DNA of 64,000 nt from Lachnospiraceae bacterium (GCA_031272185.1 JAISUG010000047.1:1-64000), one strand, 5' to 3'. Shown: positions 7,163 to 15,942, counted from the stretch's first letter. Notes: generated from the sequence alone by a model not told the origin. Program-made: numbers and translations.

Positions 7163-8545
7163 ATGAGGGATAGGAAAATAATGGCACTGATGATTTCGGT
7201 GATATTGGCTGTGGGTTTGATGGCGGGGTGTGCCGGCTCCGGCGCCGGGGGGACATCCGGGGCAGCTGGTGTGTCGCAGGCACAGACCGCAGTTGCGGAA
7301 ACGACCGGCGGGGCGGAGTCGGATAACGGGCCGCAGGCACAGACTGAAGGAACGGAAGTGACCGGAGATGCGGGTGCGACGGATGCCGGGGCAACGACAT
7401 CCGGGCCGCAGGCACAGACTGAAGGAACGGCAGTGACCGGAGATGCGGGTGCGACGGATGCCGGGGCAACGTCCGGGGCGCAGGCACAGGCGGTGACGCC
7501 GCAGACATACGCCGCACCTGCCACCCACATTGTCATAGACCATGACGGTGATGCGGTGGAGGTGCCTGTCCAAATCGACAGGGTGGCGGTGTCGTCCATC
7601 TGGCCCCTTTCGGCGTTCCTGACCATGTACCTGGGGTCCGCGGAAAAGATCGTGGGCGTGGCGCCCGCCCCCATGGCGGCTGCGGCCAATGGCACATTGG
7701 GCAAGCTCTTCCCGGAGTACCTGGAAGCCGATACGCAGTGGGTGCAGGGGGACGTCATCAACGTGGAGGAGCTTATGAAACTGGACCCGGACGTGGTGTT
7801 CGTCGCCGCCCCGGGGGGCGCGGAGAAAGAGGCGCTGAAAGCCGCAGGGATCCCATGCATCAGCATCTCCGCGACCAAATGGAACTATGACACGGTGGAG
7901 ACATTTGACCGCTGGCTGGAGGTCCTGGAGCAGGTGTTCCCGGGGCAAAGCCGTGTGGCCGGGGTGTCCCAGTACAGCCACAGTGTGTTTGACGAGGTGC
8001 AGGAACGGACCCGGGACATACCGGAGGGTGAGCGCGCCAGGGCATTGTTCCTCTTCCAATACACGGATTCGGTGATGATCACCTCAGGGGAGAAGTTCTT
8101 CGGGCACTACTGGATCACCGCGGTGGGCGGCGAAAACGTGGCGGGGGGCATGACGGAGGCGGGCTCCAATGCGGTCATCAACATGGAGCAGGTGTATGAG
8201 TGGGACCCCGAGGTGATCTACATCACGAATTTCACGCCCACCCAGCCGGAGGATCTTTATACCAACGCCATCGGCGGCGACGACTGGTCGGGGGTGTCGG
8301 CGGTGAAGAACAGGCGCGTTTACAAGATGCCCCTGGGGGCTTACCGCACGTACACGCCTGGGGTGGACACGCCGCTGACGCTCAAATGGATGGCCGTCAC
8401 CATGTACCCCGACCTGTTTGCGGACATCGACATAGTGCAGGAGGCCAAGGATTATTACAGCGATTTCTTCGGGGTGACGCTCTCGGACGAGGATGTGGAG
8501 GCGATGTTCAACCCGCCCGGGGCGGCGGGGTCGTACCGAAGGTAG
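7163..8545 (+). CDS. FecB/BtuF-type substrate-binding lipoprotein
   Basis: 460 residues. The signal peptide ends in lipobox LMAGC (C23). Residues 24-110 are a low-complexity linker with two near-identical 25-residue blocks (GPQAQTEGT...DAGAT; DNA period 75 bp). The rest is a two-lobed periplasmic-binding fold of the helical-backbone (siderophore/B12/heme) class: VEVPVQIDRVAVSS, VNVEELMKLDPDVVFV-like segment, AAGIPCISIS, TSGEKFFGHYW, WDPEVIYITNF. It would capture an iron-siderophore, corrinoid or other chelate outside the membrane and deliver it to the permease and ATPase encoded next. Its position directly behind the nitrogenase-like genes suggests that the importer supplies a substrate or metal for that enzyme (inference). 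Confidence 0.85.
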   Translation: MRDRKIMALMISVILAVGLMAGCAGSGAGGTSGAAGVSQAQTAVAETTGGAESDNGPQAQTEGTEVTGDAGATDAGATTSGPQAQTEGTAVTGDAGATDAGATSGAQAQAVTPQTYAAPATHIVIDHDGDAVEVPVQIDRVAVSSIWPLSAFLTMYLGSAEKIVGVAPAPMAAAANGTLGKLFPEYLEADTQWVQGDVINVEELMKLDPDVVFVAAPGGAEKEALKAAGIPCISISATKWNYDTVETFDRWLEVLEQVFPGQSRVAGVSQYSHSVFDEVQERTRDIPEGERARALFLFQYTDSVMITSGEKFFGHYWITAVGGENVAGGMTEAGSNAVINMEQVYEWDPEVIYITNFTPTQPEDLYTNAIGGDDWSGVSAVKNRRVYKMPLGAYRTYTPGVDTPLTLKWMAVTMYPDLFADIDIVQEAKDYYSDFFGVTLSDEDVEAMFNPPGAAGSYRR

Positions 8546-8769
8546 CTGTGAGGGGCATATACATGTCGGCGGGAGGCATCCAGGCACTGGTTCCTGTATG
8601 TGTGGGCTTTCGCGCGCTTGTCAGTCAGCACGTCCGGGAACTCGCTTTCCGCAACCTCGTTCAGGTATGTGCGGGCTTTCGCGCGCTTGTCAGTGGCAGG
8701 GCGATGGTTGCGGCATTTGGGCGTTGCGGGCGATAGATGGACGATGCCCGCACCATAGTAAGGAAGAAT
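8546..8769 (+). repeat. direct repeat with 71-bp period between binding protein and permease
   Basis: A 30-bp element containing GGGCTTTCGCGCGCTTGTCAG occurs at about 8594 and again at 8665, with one mismatch. No gene otherwise. Confidence 0.75.
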
Positions 8770-9783
8770 ATGCGTAGGAAGAATGTTCTGTTGGGCGCCG
8801 TGCTGGGCGTGCTGCCTCTCGTGCTGGGACTTTTCGCCATCTGCTTCGGGCGCTACTCCATCGGCATCCGGGAAGTGCTGGCTTGCCTGGCGCCGCCCCT
8901 GTTCCCGGATGTGGCGGTGTCCGACTACATGAAAACCGTGGTGTACAATATCCGTCTGCCCAGGGTGGCGCTGGCGCTCATCTCCGGCGCGGGCCTAAGC
9001 GCCGCGGGCGCGGGGTTCCAGGGCATATTCTCCAACCCCATGGCGACGCCGGACACCCTGGGTGTAGCCTCGGGGGCGTCATTCGGCGCGGCGTTCGCGA
9101 TACTGCTGGGGTGGGACATTATGGCGATACAGGGCATGGCCATCGTGTTCGGGGGCGTGGCGGTGCTCATCGCCATGTCCTTCGTCCTCAAACCGGTGGA
9201 AGGCCAGTCGCCGGTGGTCATGCTCATCCTGGCGGGGATGGTGGTGGGCGCATTGTTCTCGGCCATGCTGTCCATGGTGAAGTATGGCGCAGACCCGCAG
9301 GATGTGCTGCCGGCCATCACCTACTGGCTCATGGGGAGCCTCACCGGCACCACGTTCATCCGGCTGGCGGCGGGGGCCCCCCTGATCCTGGTGGGCGGGG
9401 TGATCATTTTCGTGCTGCGCTGGCGGCTGAACGCCATGAGCTTAAGTGACGATGAAGCGAAGTCCCTGGGGGTCAACGTGAAGCGCGTCCGCACGCTGGT
9501 CATCGTCGCATGTACCATGATAACCGCGTCGGTCATCGCCATGTGCGGGCAGATCGGGTGGGTGGGGCTGCTCATCCCCCATGTTTCCAGGATGATCTTC
9601 GGCAATGACAACCGCCTGGTGGTCCCGGCGAGCTTCGGGCTGGGTTCCGTCTTCCTGCTGGTGACTGACACCGTGGCGCGCTCCGCCAGCGCCGCGGAGA
9701 TACCTGTGTCGATACTCACGGCACTCATCGGCGCGCCGTTTTTCATCTTCCTCCTGCGCAGGACCGGCGGGGTGAAGTCATGA
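8770..9783 (+). CDS. FecCD-family ABC permease
   Basis: 337 residues from the ATG at 8770 behind AAGGAAG. An in-frame ATG at 8737 lacks a good RBS. The protein is very hydrophobic, with about nine or ten membrane helices, and carries FecCD/BtuC landmarks: RLPRVALALISGAGLSAAGAGFQ at the start, GVASGASFGAA, LMGSLTG, and the coupling-helix region GQIGWVGLLIPHVSRMIFG. It forms the homodimeric channel of a siderophore/corrinoid type importer with the flanking lipoprotein and ATPase. Only one permease gene is present, as expected for a homodimer. Confidence 0.92.
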   Translation: MRRKNVLLGAVLGVLPLVLGLFAICFGRYSIGIREVLACLAPPLFPDVAVSDYMKTVVYNIRLPRVALALISGAGLSAAGAGFQGIFSNPMATPDTLGVASGASFGAAFAILLGWDIMAIQGMAIVFGGVAVLIAMSFVLKPVEGQSPVVMLILAGMVVGALFSAMLSMVKYGADPQDVLPAITYWLMGSLTGTTFIRLAAGAPLILVGGVIIFVLRWRLNAMSLSDDEAKSLGVNVKRVRTLVIVACTMITASVIAMCGQIGWVGLLIPHVSRMIFGNDNRLVVPASFGLGSVFLLVTDTVARSASAAEIPVSILTALIGAPFFIFLLRRTGGVKS

Positions 9784-10028
9784 CGCATCTGAGTGGGCGG
9801 CGGCATCATGCGAGGATAACGGGGCATCGGATGGTGGGCGGCATTTCGCCGGTATCAAGCGAGAACGGCGCCTGGGGTCAAGTGCATACCTTGGGGGCGG
9901 GGCGGCGCCGTTTGTCGGCAGCACCGGCATGAATGTGCTTGTGTGACCCGGTGGGTGGGCGGCGCCTGGTGGGCAAGTGCATACCTTGGGGGCGGGGCGG
10001 CGCCGTGGACTGATGGATGGAGGGAATT
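9784..10028 (+). repeat. direct repeats (95-bp spacing) before ATPase gene
   Basis: A 30-bp GC-rich element beginning AAGTGCATACCTTGGGGG occurs at 9880 and 9975. No gene. It separates the permease and ATPase genes but contains no terminator I can see. Confidence 0.75.
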
Positions 10029-10817
10029 ATGACTTTCGAGGTGCGAAACGGGAGTTTCGGTTATGGCAAAGGCGCCAAGACGCTATACGACGTGTCGTTT
10101 GCGTTGGCGCCACATACCGTCACAAGCGTGCTGGGGCCCAATGGCGTGGGCAAGACCACATTGCTCAAATGCATGTTGGGGCTGCTGCGCTGGAACTCGG
10201 GCGCGTCCTACATCGACGGGGCGCCCATCCATGGGATGAGGCACACGGACATCTGGAAGAAGATCGGGTACGTCCCCCAGGCGAAGCTCTCCACGTTCGC
10301 CTACACGGTGCTGGACATGGTGCTGCTGGGGCGGGGGGCGCACGTGCGCCCCTTTTCGAAGCCCGGGGCCGCCGATATGGGCGTCGCGATGGAGAGCCTG
10401 GACAAAATCGGGATCAAGCACATGAAAGACAAGCTGTGCAGCCGCATCAGCGGCGGGGAGCTGCAGATGGTGCTCATAGCCCGGGCCTTGGCCACCCAGC
10501 CGGAGCTGCTGGTGCTGGACGAGCCGGAGTCCAACCTGGACTTCAAGAACCAGCTCGTCGTGCTAAGCACCATACAAAACCTGCGTGACGATTTCGGCAT
10601 CTCATCCCTGGTGAACACCCATTACCCGGAACATGCCCTTTCCATCTCAGACCAAGGCATCATCCTGCGGCGGGATGGCACGGTGCAATGCGGCCCCGCG
10701 CGGCAGATCCTGAATGAAATCAATATGGAGCGGGCATTTGGCGTCACCGTGAAAATCCATGACGTGGACGTGGCGGCCAAACGCTACACCTGCGTCCTGC
10801 CCATCGCGATCGTGTGA
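10029..10817 (+). CDS. FecE/BtuD-type ABC importer ATPase
   Basis: 262 residues. ATG behind GGAGGGAATT. Walker A GPNGVGKTT at 37-45, signature ISGGELQ, Walker B LLVLDEPESNLD, and switch His in NTHYPEHAL. It energises the preceding FecB/FecD-type importer. The last codons (YTCVLPIAIV and stop) are part of a 74-bp tandem repeat that continues downstream. Confidence 0.92.
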   Translation: MTFEVRNGSFGYGKGAKTLYDVSFALAPHTVTSVLGPNGVGKTTLLKCMLGLLRWNSGASYIDGAPIHGMRHTDIWKKIGYVPQAKLSTFAYTVLDMVLLGRGAHVRPFSKPGAADMGVAMESLDKIGIKHMKDKLCSRISGGELQMVLIARALATQPELLVLDEPESNLDFKNQLVVLSTIQNLRDDFGISSLVNTHYPEHALSISDQGIILRRDGTVQCGPARQILNEINMERAFGVTVKIHDVDVAAKRYTCVLPIAIV

Positions 10818-11040
10818 GATAAGGTTCGCGAAACTCGACTCGGAGCTTTCCGAAGAACTACACCTGCGTCCTGCCCATCGCGATTGTGTGAGATAAGGTT
10901 CGCGAAACTCGACTCGGGGCTTTCCGAAGAACTGCACCTGCGTCCTGCCCATCGCGATCGTGTGAGATAAGGTTCGCGAAACTCGACTCGGGGCTTTCCG
11001 AAGAACTACACCTGCGTCCTGCCCATCGTTATCGTGTGAG
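10785..11040 (+). repeat. 74-bp tandem repeat copying the 3' end of the ATPase gene
   Basis: Copies start at 10785, 10859, 10933 and 11007 (the last about 34 bp). Copy 1 covers the last codons and the stop; later copies repeat them out of context. Each full unit includes the small dyad TTCGCGAA. Differences are single bases, so the array is young. Confidence 0.92.
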
Positions 11041-11121
11041 GGGTGCACATGGGCGGGGGCGCCAAGAGGAGAGGGCTTTGGGGCGGGTTCAACCTGTCGG
11101 GCGCATCTGCCCGAGGCGCGA

Positions 11122-11472
11122 TCATAATTCGTAGGGTTCGTTCGCGGGCCCGCCGCCGCCGTTATGGCCGGGTTCGCCGCCGTATGTCGTGCCGGATCCG
11201 GGCATATCACCAGGCATATCACCAGGATCGTTCGCGGGCCCGCTGCCGGTTCCGCTTTCGGGCGTTTCTTCTTTGTCTGCGCTGCGCCTGTCGCGCACAT
11301 ATTTGGTTACGACGGCGAAGGCGTAGCCGATGATTGACAGGAAAAAGATGGCAAATAGCAGGGCAAGTATCTTGCCCTGTTTGTTCGTGCCGCCGAAAAC
11401 CGCCACGTAGACCAGCGCGGCGAAGAGGAGCGCGAAGAGAGCAAGTGCGGCTATGGCAAATGGTCGTTTCAT
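11122..11472 (-). CDS. small two-helix membrane protein
   Basis: 116 residues from MKRPFAIAALALF, with GGAGG upstream. Two hydrophobic helices (about 5-25 and 33-55) are followed by a charged KYVRDRRSADKEE segment and a Gly/Pro/Asn-rich tail (GDMPGDMPG, GHNGGGGPANEPYEL). The family is not recognised. It converges on the importer ATPase gene and follows the ABC-F gene on the same strand. Confidence 0.6.
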   Translation of the reverse strand: MKRPFAIAALALFALLFAALVYVAVFGGTNKQGKILALLFAIFFLSIIGYAFAVVTKYVRDRRSADKEETPESGTGSGPANDPGDMPGDMPGSGTTYGGEPGHNGGGGPANEPYEL

Positions 11473-11674
11473 GGGACGGGACCTCCGTGGTGGCGCAGCA
11501 CCTGCGCGGTGCAGCACCTGCGCGGTGCAGCATCTATGGGGTGCAGCACCTGCGCGGTGCAGCGCATGTGCGGCGCCGCATCTATGGGGTGCAGCGCATG
11601 TGTAATGATGCGTATGCGGGTCAAGTCGCGCAGGCGGAAGTGTTGGTGCGGCCCCGGCGGGCAGGGGGTGGCGG
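11473..11674. repeat. CTGCGCGGTGCAGCA repeats
   Basis: Several 15-30 bp direct repeats (CTGCGCGGTGCAGCA, ATCTATGGGGTGCAGC) with internal palindromic character (CTGCGCGGTGCAG). No gene. Confidence 0.7.
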
Positions 11675-13666
11675 TCACTGCGCTTCGCCCATCAGCGCCT
11701 CCCAGCGTTCGTACAACGGGGCGAGGGCTTCGTCGATGGACTCCATCTCCCGGTGCAGCTCCAGCAGTTTCGCCGCGTCCGTGGCTATGGCGGGGTCGGA
11801 AAGCGCCTCCTGGAGCGCCCCGGAGCGTCCTTCCAGTTTTGCGATCTCGTCCTCGGTGCGCTTCAAGTCGTTTTGGTGTTTGCGCAGCGCGGCCTGCTGC
11901 TCCTTTTTCTGGAGCCAGTCGGACTTCGTGTCAGGCGAAGGCGCGGCACCTGTGGGGATACCGGTGTGCCCCCCTAGGGCATTGGTGGCTGCGGTTTCGG
12001 TAGGCATACCGGATGTACGCGATGCGCCTGCGCTGTGGTTTCCTTTGCCGGGAATCGGCGCCTGGGCCCTCTTTTCCAGATAGTAATCGAAGTTCCCCAG
12101 GTAGTTCGTGAAGCCCTCGCCCGCCAGTTCCAGTATGCGGGTGGCGGTGCGGTTGATGAAGTACCGGTCGTGGGACACGTAGAGCAGGGTGCCGGTGTAG
12201 GAGCACAGGGCATTTTCCAGGACTTCTTTGGAAACCATGTCCAGGTGGTTGGTGGGCTCGTCCAATATGAGGAAGTTCGCCTCGCCCAGCATGAGTTTGG
12301 CCAATGAGAGGCGCCCACGCTCGCCGCCGCTTAGGTCGCCCACGCGCTTGAAAGCGTCGTCGCCAGTGAAGAGGAACGCCGCCAGCAGGCTGCGTATGGT
12401 GGTCTGGTCCAGGGCGGGCCAGGTGTCGGAAATCTCCTCGAAGAGGGTTTTGCCCATGTGCAGCACCTGGTGTTCCTGGTCATAGTAGCCGATGTGGACC
12501 TTGGCCCCCAGGCGGATCTCGCCCGTGTCGGGCGCCACCAGGCCGGTGATGGTTTTGAGCAAGGTGGTCTTGCCCGTGCCATTGGGGCCGATGATGGCCA
12601 CGCGCTCCCCGCGCTTTATGTCGATGTCGGTATGGGAAAACAGCGCCTTGCCGTCGTAGGATTTGCCCAGGCCGCGTATGGTCAGGACGTCGCCCCCGCT
12701 GACTGTCCTGGGCTCCAGGGTCAGGTGCATCTGGGTTTGCTCTTCCATGGGGCGCTCCAGGCGGTCCACCTTCGCCAGCATCTTCTCCCGGCTTTCGGCG
12801 CGGCGGATGGATTTTTCCCGGTTGAATGACTTGAGCTTGGCGATCACTTCTTCCTGGTGGCGGATCTCCTGCAGCTGGTTTTCGTAGGCTTTGAGCCTGG
12901 CGGCTGCCAGCTGTTCCCGTTTCTCCCTGTAGGCGGTGTAATTGCCCGAGAACACGGTGGATGCGCCATGTTCCAGCGCGACTATCTTGGTGGCGACCCT
13001 GTCCAGGAAATATCTGTCATGGGCGACCACGGCCACCGCCCCGGGGTAGTTTTGCAAAAACGCCTCCAGCCACGCCACGCTGTCCATGTCCAGGTGGTTG
13101 GTGGGCTCGTCCAGCAATATGAGGTCCGGCGAAGACAGAAGGAGCTTCCCCAGCGCGACGCGGGTCTTCTGCCCCCCTGACAGGGTGCGGACGGGCATGG
13201 CAAACTCTTCTTTGGCAAAGCCCAGGCCGACGAGCACGCCTGTGGCAGCGCTGCGGACGGCGTAGCCATCGGCGCGCTCGAAAGCGTGTGTGAGGCGGTC
13301 GTAAGATGCGAGCATCTTCGCCAGTTCCTCCCCGGCGGCGTGTTTCATGGACAGTTCCAGGGAGCGGATGTCCTCCTCCATGAGGAGCACGTCCTTTTTG
13401 GCTTCCAGCACCTCGTCGTAGATGCCGCGCTCGCTGTCCAGGTCCTGGTGCTGGGACAGGTAGCCGAGGGTGCGGTCCTTTGCGAGCACCACCTGCCCTG
13501 CGTCGGGGGGGAGCTCCCCCGCGATGATGCGCAGCAGCGTGGTTTTCCCGGCGCCATTGGGGCCCACCAGTGCGCACTTTTCCCTGTCTTCTATATGGAA
13601 TGATATGTTTTTCAGGATTTCGTCGGTCCCGAAGGCCTTTGAAACCTGGCTGACGGATAGGATCAT
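11675..13666 (-). CDS. ABC-F family ATPase
   Basis: 663 residues with two ABC modules in one chain and no membrane segment. The first Walker A is GPNGAGKTT (35-43), the second GPNGTGKTT near 360. Signatures are TLSGGQKTRVALG and DLSGGERGRLSLA; both modules have LLDEPTNHLDM or LILDEPTNHLDM. A charged linker of about 70 residues (KLKSFNREKSIRRAESREK) joins them, and the C-terminal about 80 residues form a coiled coil (QKKEQQAALRKHQNDLKRTEDEIAKLE). This is the YdiF/Uup-like layout. ABC-F proteins act on the ribosome and some confer antibiotic protection; which role applies cannot be read here. A Gly/Thr/Ala-rich stretch before the coiled coil is extra. Confidence 0.93.
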   Translation of the reverse strand: MILSVSQVSKAFGTDEILKNISFHIEDREKCALVGPNGAGKTTLLRIIAGELPPDAGQVVLAKDRTLGYLSQHQDLDSERGIYDEVLEAKKDVLLMEEDIRSLELSMKHAAGEELAKMLASYDRLTHAFERADGYAVRSAATGVLVGLGFAKEEFAMPVRTLSGGQKTRVALGKLLLSSPDLILLDEPTNHLDMDSVAWLEAFLQNYPGAVAVVAHDRYFLDRVATKIVALEHGASTVFSGNYTAYREKREQLAAARLKAYENQLQEIRHQEEVIAKLKSFNREKSIRRAESREKMLAKVDRLERPMEEQTQMHLTLEPRTVSGGDVLTIRGLGKSYDGKALFSHTDIDIKRGERVAIIGPNGTGKTTLLKTITGLVAPDTGEIRLGAKVHIGYYDQEHQVLHMGKTLFEEISDTWPALDQTTIRSLLAAFLFTGDDAFKRVGDLSGGERGRLSLAKLMLGEANFLILDEPTNHLDMVSKEVLENALCSYTGTLLYVSHDRYFINRTATRILELAGEGFTNYLGNFDYYLEKRAQAPIPGKGNHSAGASRTSGMPTETAATNALGGHTGIPTGAAPSPDTKSDWLQKKEQQAALRKHQNDLKRTEDEIAKLEGRSGALQEALSDPAIATDAAKLLELHREMESIDEALAPLYERWEALMGEAQ

Positions 13667-13685
13667 GTCGCTCCTTTCGCATAGG

Positions 13686-13713
13686 ATTATACCACAAAAT
13701 GCGCATTTCGCAA
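13686..13713 (-). promoter_or_regulatory. promoter of the ABC-F gene with palindromic spacer
   Basis: On the minus strand TTGCGA (13713-13708), 16 bases, TATAAT (13691-13686), 20 bp before the start. The spacer contains the perfect 12-bp palindrome AAATGCGCATTT (13697-13708), a possible operator. A related 22-bp stretch recurs at 13777-13800. Confidence 0.6.
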
Positions 13714-13808
13714 GAAAAAGGCACTATTGCCGGCCCTGGAAAGGCGGAGCTGGGGAGCCACCTGTGACTGCCGGTGGGCATTTTACAAGAAAAAAGGGCG
13801 GTGGGGGT

Positions 13809-13836
13809 TTGAAATGGGCGGGGGGTGTGGTACAAT
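13809..13836 (+). promoter_or_regulatory. putative promoter of the LysR-type gene
   Basis: TTGAAA (13809-13814), 16 bases, TACAAT (13831-13836). The rest of 13667-13977 holds this, the divergent ABC-F promoter and no gene. The leader would be about 135 nt. Confidence 0.5.
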
Positions 13837-13977
13837 GCGTTATGGGCAGCGACCTGGTTGTGTCCGTGGCGGATCGCACCGTCGCTGTATGGAATCTACG
13901 ACGTGGGCGAAGCCGTCGTCGTGTCTGGGTTTGCGTCCGCAGCGGATCGTACCTGCTCTACCTGGGGAGATAATGGC

Positions 13978-14895
13978 ATGAACTTAAAGCACCTGGAGGC
14001 GTTCGTTCATGTGGCGGACCAGAAAAGCTTTTCCAAGGCCGCCCAGAAACTGTACCTGACGCAGCCCACCGTGACCGCACATGTGGGCGCGCTGGAAAAG
14101 GAGCTGGGGTGCCGGCTGTTCACCCGGTCCGCCAAGGGCGCCTGGCTGCTGCCCGACGGCGAGAGGCTGTACCCTTATGCCAAGGAGATGCTGCGCATGG
14201 AGGGGGACATACAGCGGGAATTCGGGCTGTCCCAGCCCCACATGTCATCGAAGATCGTGCTGGGCGCGTCGACGGTGCCATCCCAGTACCTGATGCCACA
14301 GATCCTGGCTGCCTTCAGCCGGGAATACCCGGAATTCCAGATCGAGATGCGGGAATCGGACTCCGGGGGTGTGCTGGAATGGGTGGAGGCGGGGGAGGTG
14401 GAGCTGGGGTTTGCGGGGACCAGGCAGGGCAGCCGCGCCACATTGGCGTTTGAGGCATTTTACACGGACAGGCTCGTGGTGGTGGCGCCGAACCAGGAAA
14501 AATACGCCCATTACGCACAGGAAGGGTTCGCGCCGGGGGAGCTGGCCCAGGAACGGGTGCTGGTGCGGGAGGCGGGTTCGGGCACCCGCATGGAGGCGGA
14601 GCGTTACCTGCGCACCCAGGGCATAGCGCCGGAGCGGCTGCGCATCGTGGCTGAAATCGGCAACACCGAGGCCATCAAAAAGGCCGTGGCCCGGGGCATG
14701 GGCATCTCCATACTGTCCGGCGCTACGGTGGTGGAGGAGGCCAGGTCCGGCGCGCTGCTGTCACTCCCCCTGCGGGGCGGGGACATCGAAAGGGAACTGT
14801 ACATGGTGTGGCGCAAGGGGCGCAAGCAGACGCCGGCGGCGTTCACACTGATGGAGTTCGTCCGGAAACTGCGCGCCGTCGGTGAGATAGGGTGA
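13978..14895 (+). CDS. LysR-family transcriptional regulator
   Basis: 305 residues from MNLKHLEAFVHVAD. The N-terminal winged HTH has the LysR hallmark KSFSKAAQKLYLTQPTVTAH followed by the linker helix, LEKELGCRLFTRS. Residues 90-300 form the two-lobed inducer domain (IVLGASTVPSQYLMP, GFAGTRQGS, VVVAP, GNTEAIKKAVARGMGISILS). It is followed after 39 bp by a DUF3343 protein. In Firmicutes, such pairs occur near sulfur or selenium metabolism genes, so a role there is possible. The ligand is unknown. Confidence 0.9.
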   Translation: MNLKHLEAFVHVADQKSFSKAAQKLYLTQPTVTAHVGALEKELGCRLFTRSAKGAWLLPDGERLYPYAKEMLRMEGDIQREFGLSQPHMSSKIVLGASTVPSQYLMPQILAAFSREYPEFQIEMRESDSGGVLEWVEAGEVELGFAGTRQGSRATLAFEAFYTDRLVVVAPNQEKYAHYAQEGFAPGELAQERVLVREAGSGTRMEAERYLRTQGIAPERLRIVAEIGNTEAIKKAVARGMGISILSGATVVEEARSGALLSLPLRGGDIERELYMVWRKGRKQTPAAFTLMEFVRKLRAVGEIG

Positions 14896-14934
14896 GGAGG
14901 GATGGCATCGTGGGAGGCAAGGTGACGGGGTAAG

Positions 14935-15171
14935 ATGAGGGAGAAGAAGAAATGCACGGTCATCAGCTTTGACACCACCGCGTCGGCGATGGCGGTGGAA
15001 AGGTATTGCAAGGCGAAAGGGCTGCCCGGCAGGCTCATACCCATACCCAGGGAAATCACCGCCGAGTGCGGGCTGGCGTGGAGGGTGCCCGGCGAATCGG
15101 GGGCGGAGGTGCTGGCCGGGCTGGATGCAGGTGGCCTGGAACATGGTGCGGTGTATGAGCTGATGCTGTAG
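14935..15171 (+). CDS. DUF3343 putative Se/S carrier-like protein
   Basis: 78 residues with the DUF3343 (PF11823) pattern: an N-terminal strand CTVISFDTTASAMAVE, then GLPGRLIPIPREITAECGLAWRV with the conserved Cys in the CGLAWR motif. The family is annotated as putative Se/S carrier-like because of its gene neighbourhoods. Here its only relevant neighbour is the LysR gene upstream. The function remains inferred. Confidence 0.8.
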   Translation: MREKKKCTVISFDTTASAMAVERYCKAKGLPGRLIPIPREITAECGLAWRVPGESGAEVLAGLDAGGLEHGAVYELML

Positions 15172-15279
15172 GGTGACGTAGCGTGCGGGTCGGCGGCGCT
15201 GCCTGTGGGGGTGCGGGGGGACCGCGCGGGCGCACATGGGATTTGCGTGGCGGCGATATCGGAGGTATGTGACTTGGGC

Positions 15280-15942
15280 ATGGCACATGCAGAAAAAAGC
15301 TATCAGATAAGGAAATCCGCGCCTGCGGACCTGCCGGCCATTTTGCAGTTGTATGAGGATGCGCGGGCGTTCATGCGCGGGGCGGGCAACCCCACCCAGT
15401 GGGGCGACTATTTCCCGCCTGTGGATATGGTGCGCGAAGACATCGCATCAGGCCGCAGCTATGTGTGCGTCCCGGCCGGAAACGGGGGTGGTGCGCAAGC
15501 CGGTCGTGATGCCGACGCCCATGGGCGCATGCATGCATCCGGTGCGTATGATGACGCTCATGATGATGCAGTTGTTCCGGGTGATGGGCCTGGGCAAATC
15601 GCAAGGTACGACGCAACCGAAATCCTTGCGGTATTTTCTTTCGAGGTGGGGGAGGACCCATTTTACAAACATATCGATGGCGCATGGCCAAACGACGCAC
15701 CCTACGGGGTGGTGCACCGCATCGCCACCCGGCGCGGCGGTACCAGGGGCGTGGGGGCGTTCTGCCTGGAGTGGTGCCTGTCCCGGTGCCACAACCTGCG
15801 CATCGACACCCACGAGAACAATGCGCCCATGAAAAGCCTGCTGGCCAAGCTGGGCTTCACATACTGCGGCGTCATATACATGGACGACGTGCGGGAGGAC
15901 AATGCGCGCCTGGCCTATCAATGCGTGGATACGCAAGATTAA
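15280..15942 (+). CDS. GNAT-family N-acetyltransferase with an inserted loop
   Basis: 220 residues from the ATG at 15280. An in-frame TTG at 15274 lies 7 bases after GGAGGT and may be the true start. GNAT features: IRKSAPADLPAILQLYEDARAFM at the N-terminus, HRIATRRGGTRGVGAFCLEW (acetyl-CoA pyrophosphate loop) and RIDTHENNAPMKSLLAKLGF near the C-terminus. Relatives are about 170 residues; the extra length is a Gly/Ala/Asp/His-rich loop (about residues 65-105, ADAHGRMHASGAYDDAHDD). Substrate unknown. Confidence 0.8.
   Translation: MAHAEKSYQIRKSAPADLPAILQLYEDARAFMRGAGNPTQWGDYFPPVDMVREDIASGRSYVCVPAGNGGGAQAGRDADAHGRMHASGAYDDAHDDAVVPGDGPGQIARYDATEILAVFSFEVGEDPFYKHIDGAWPNDAPYGVVHRIATRRGGTRGVGAFCLEWCLSRCHNLRIDTHENNAPMKSLLAKLGFTYCGVIYMDDVREDNARLAYQCVDTQD

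Noticed and set aside
8737-8769. Start of the FecCD permease at the earlier ATG
   Set aside because: No Shine-Dalgarno before 8737, whereas AAGGAAG precedes the ATG at 8770 and the family's N-terminus begins there; kept only as an alternative.
10785-11040. CRISPR-like repeat array
   Set aside because: Repeats are directly contiguous with no unique spacers, and the unit contains a gene's 3' end; no cas genes are present.
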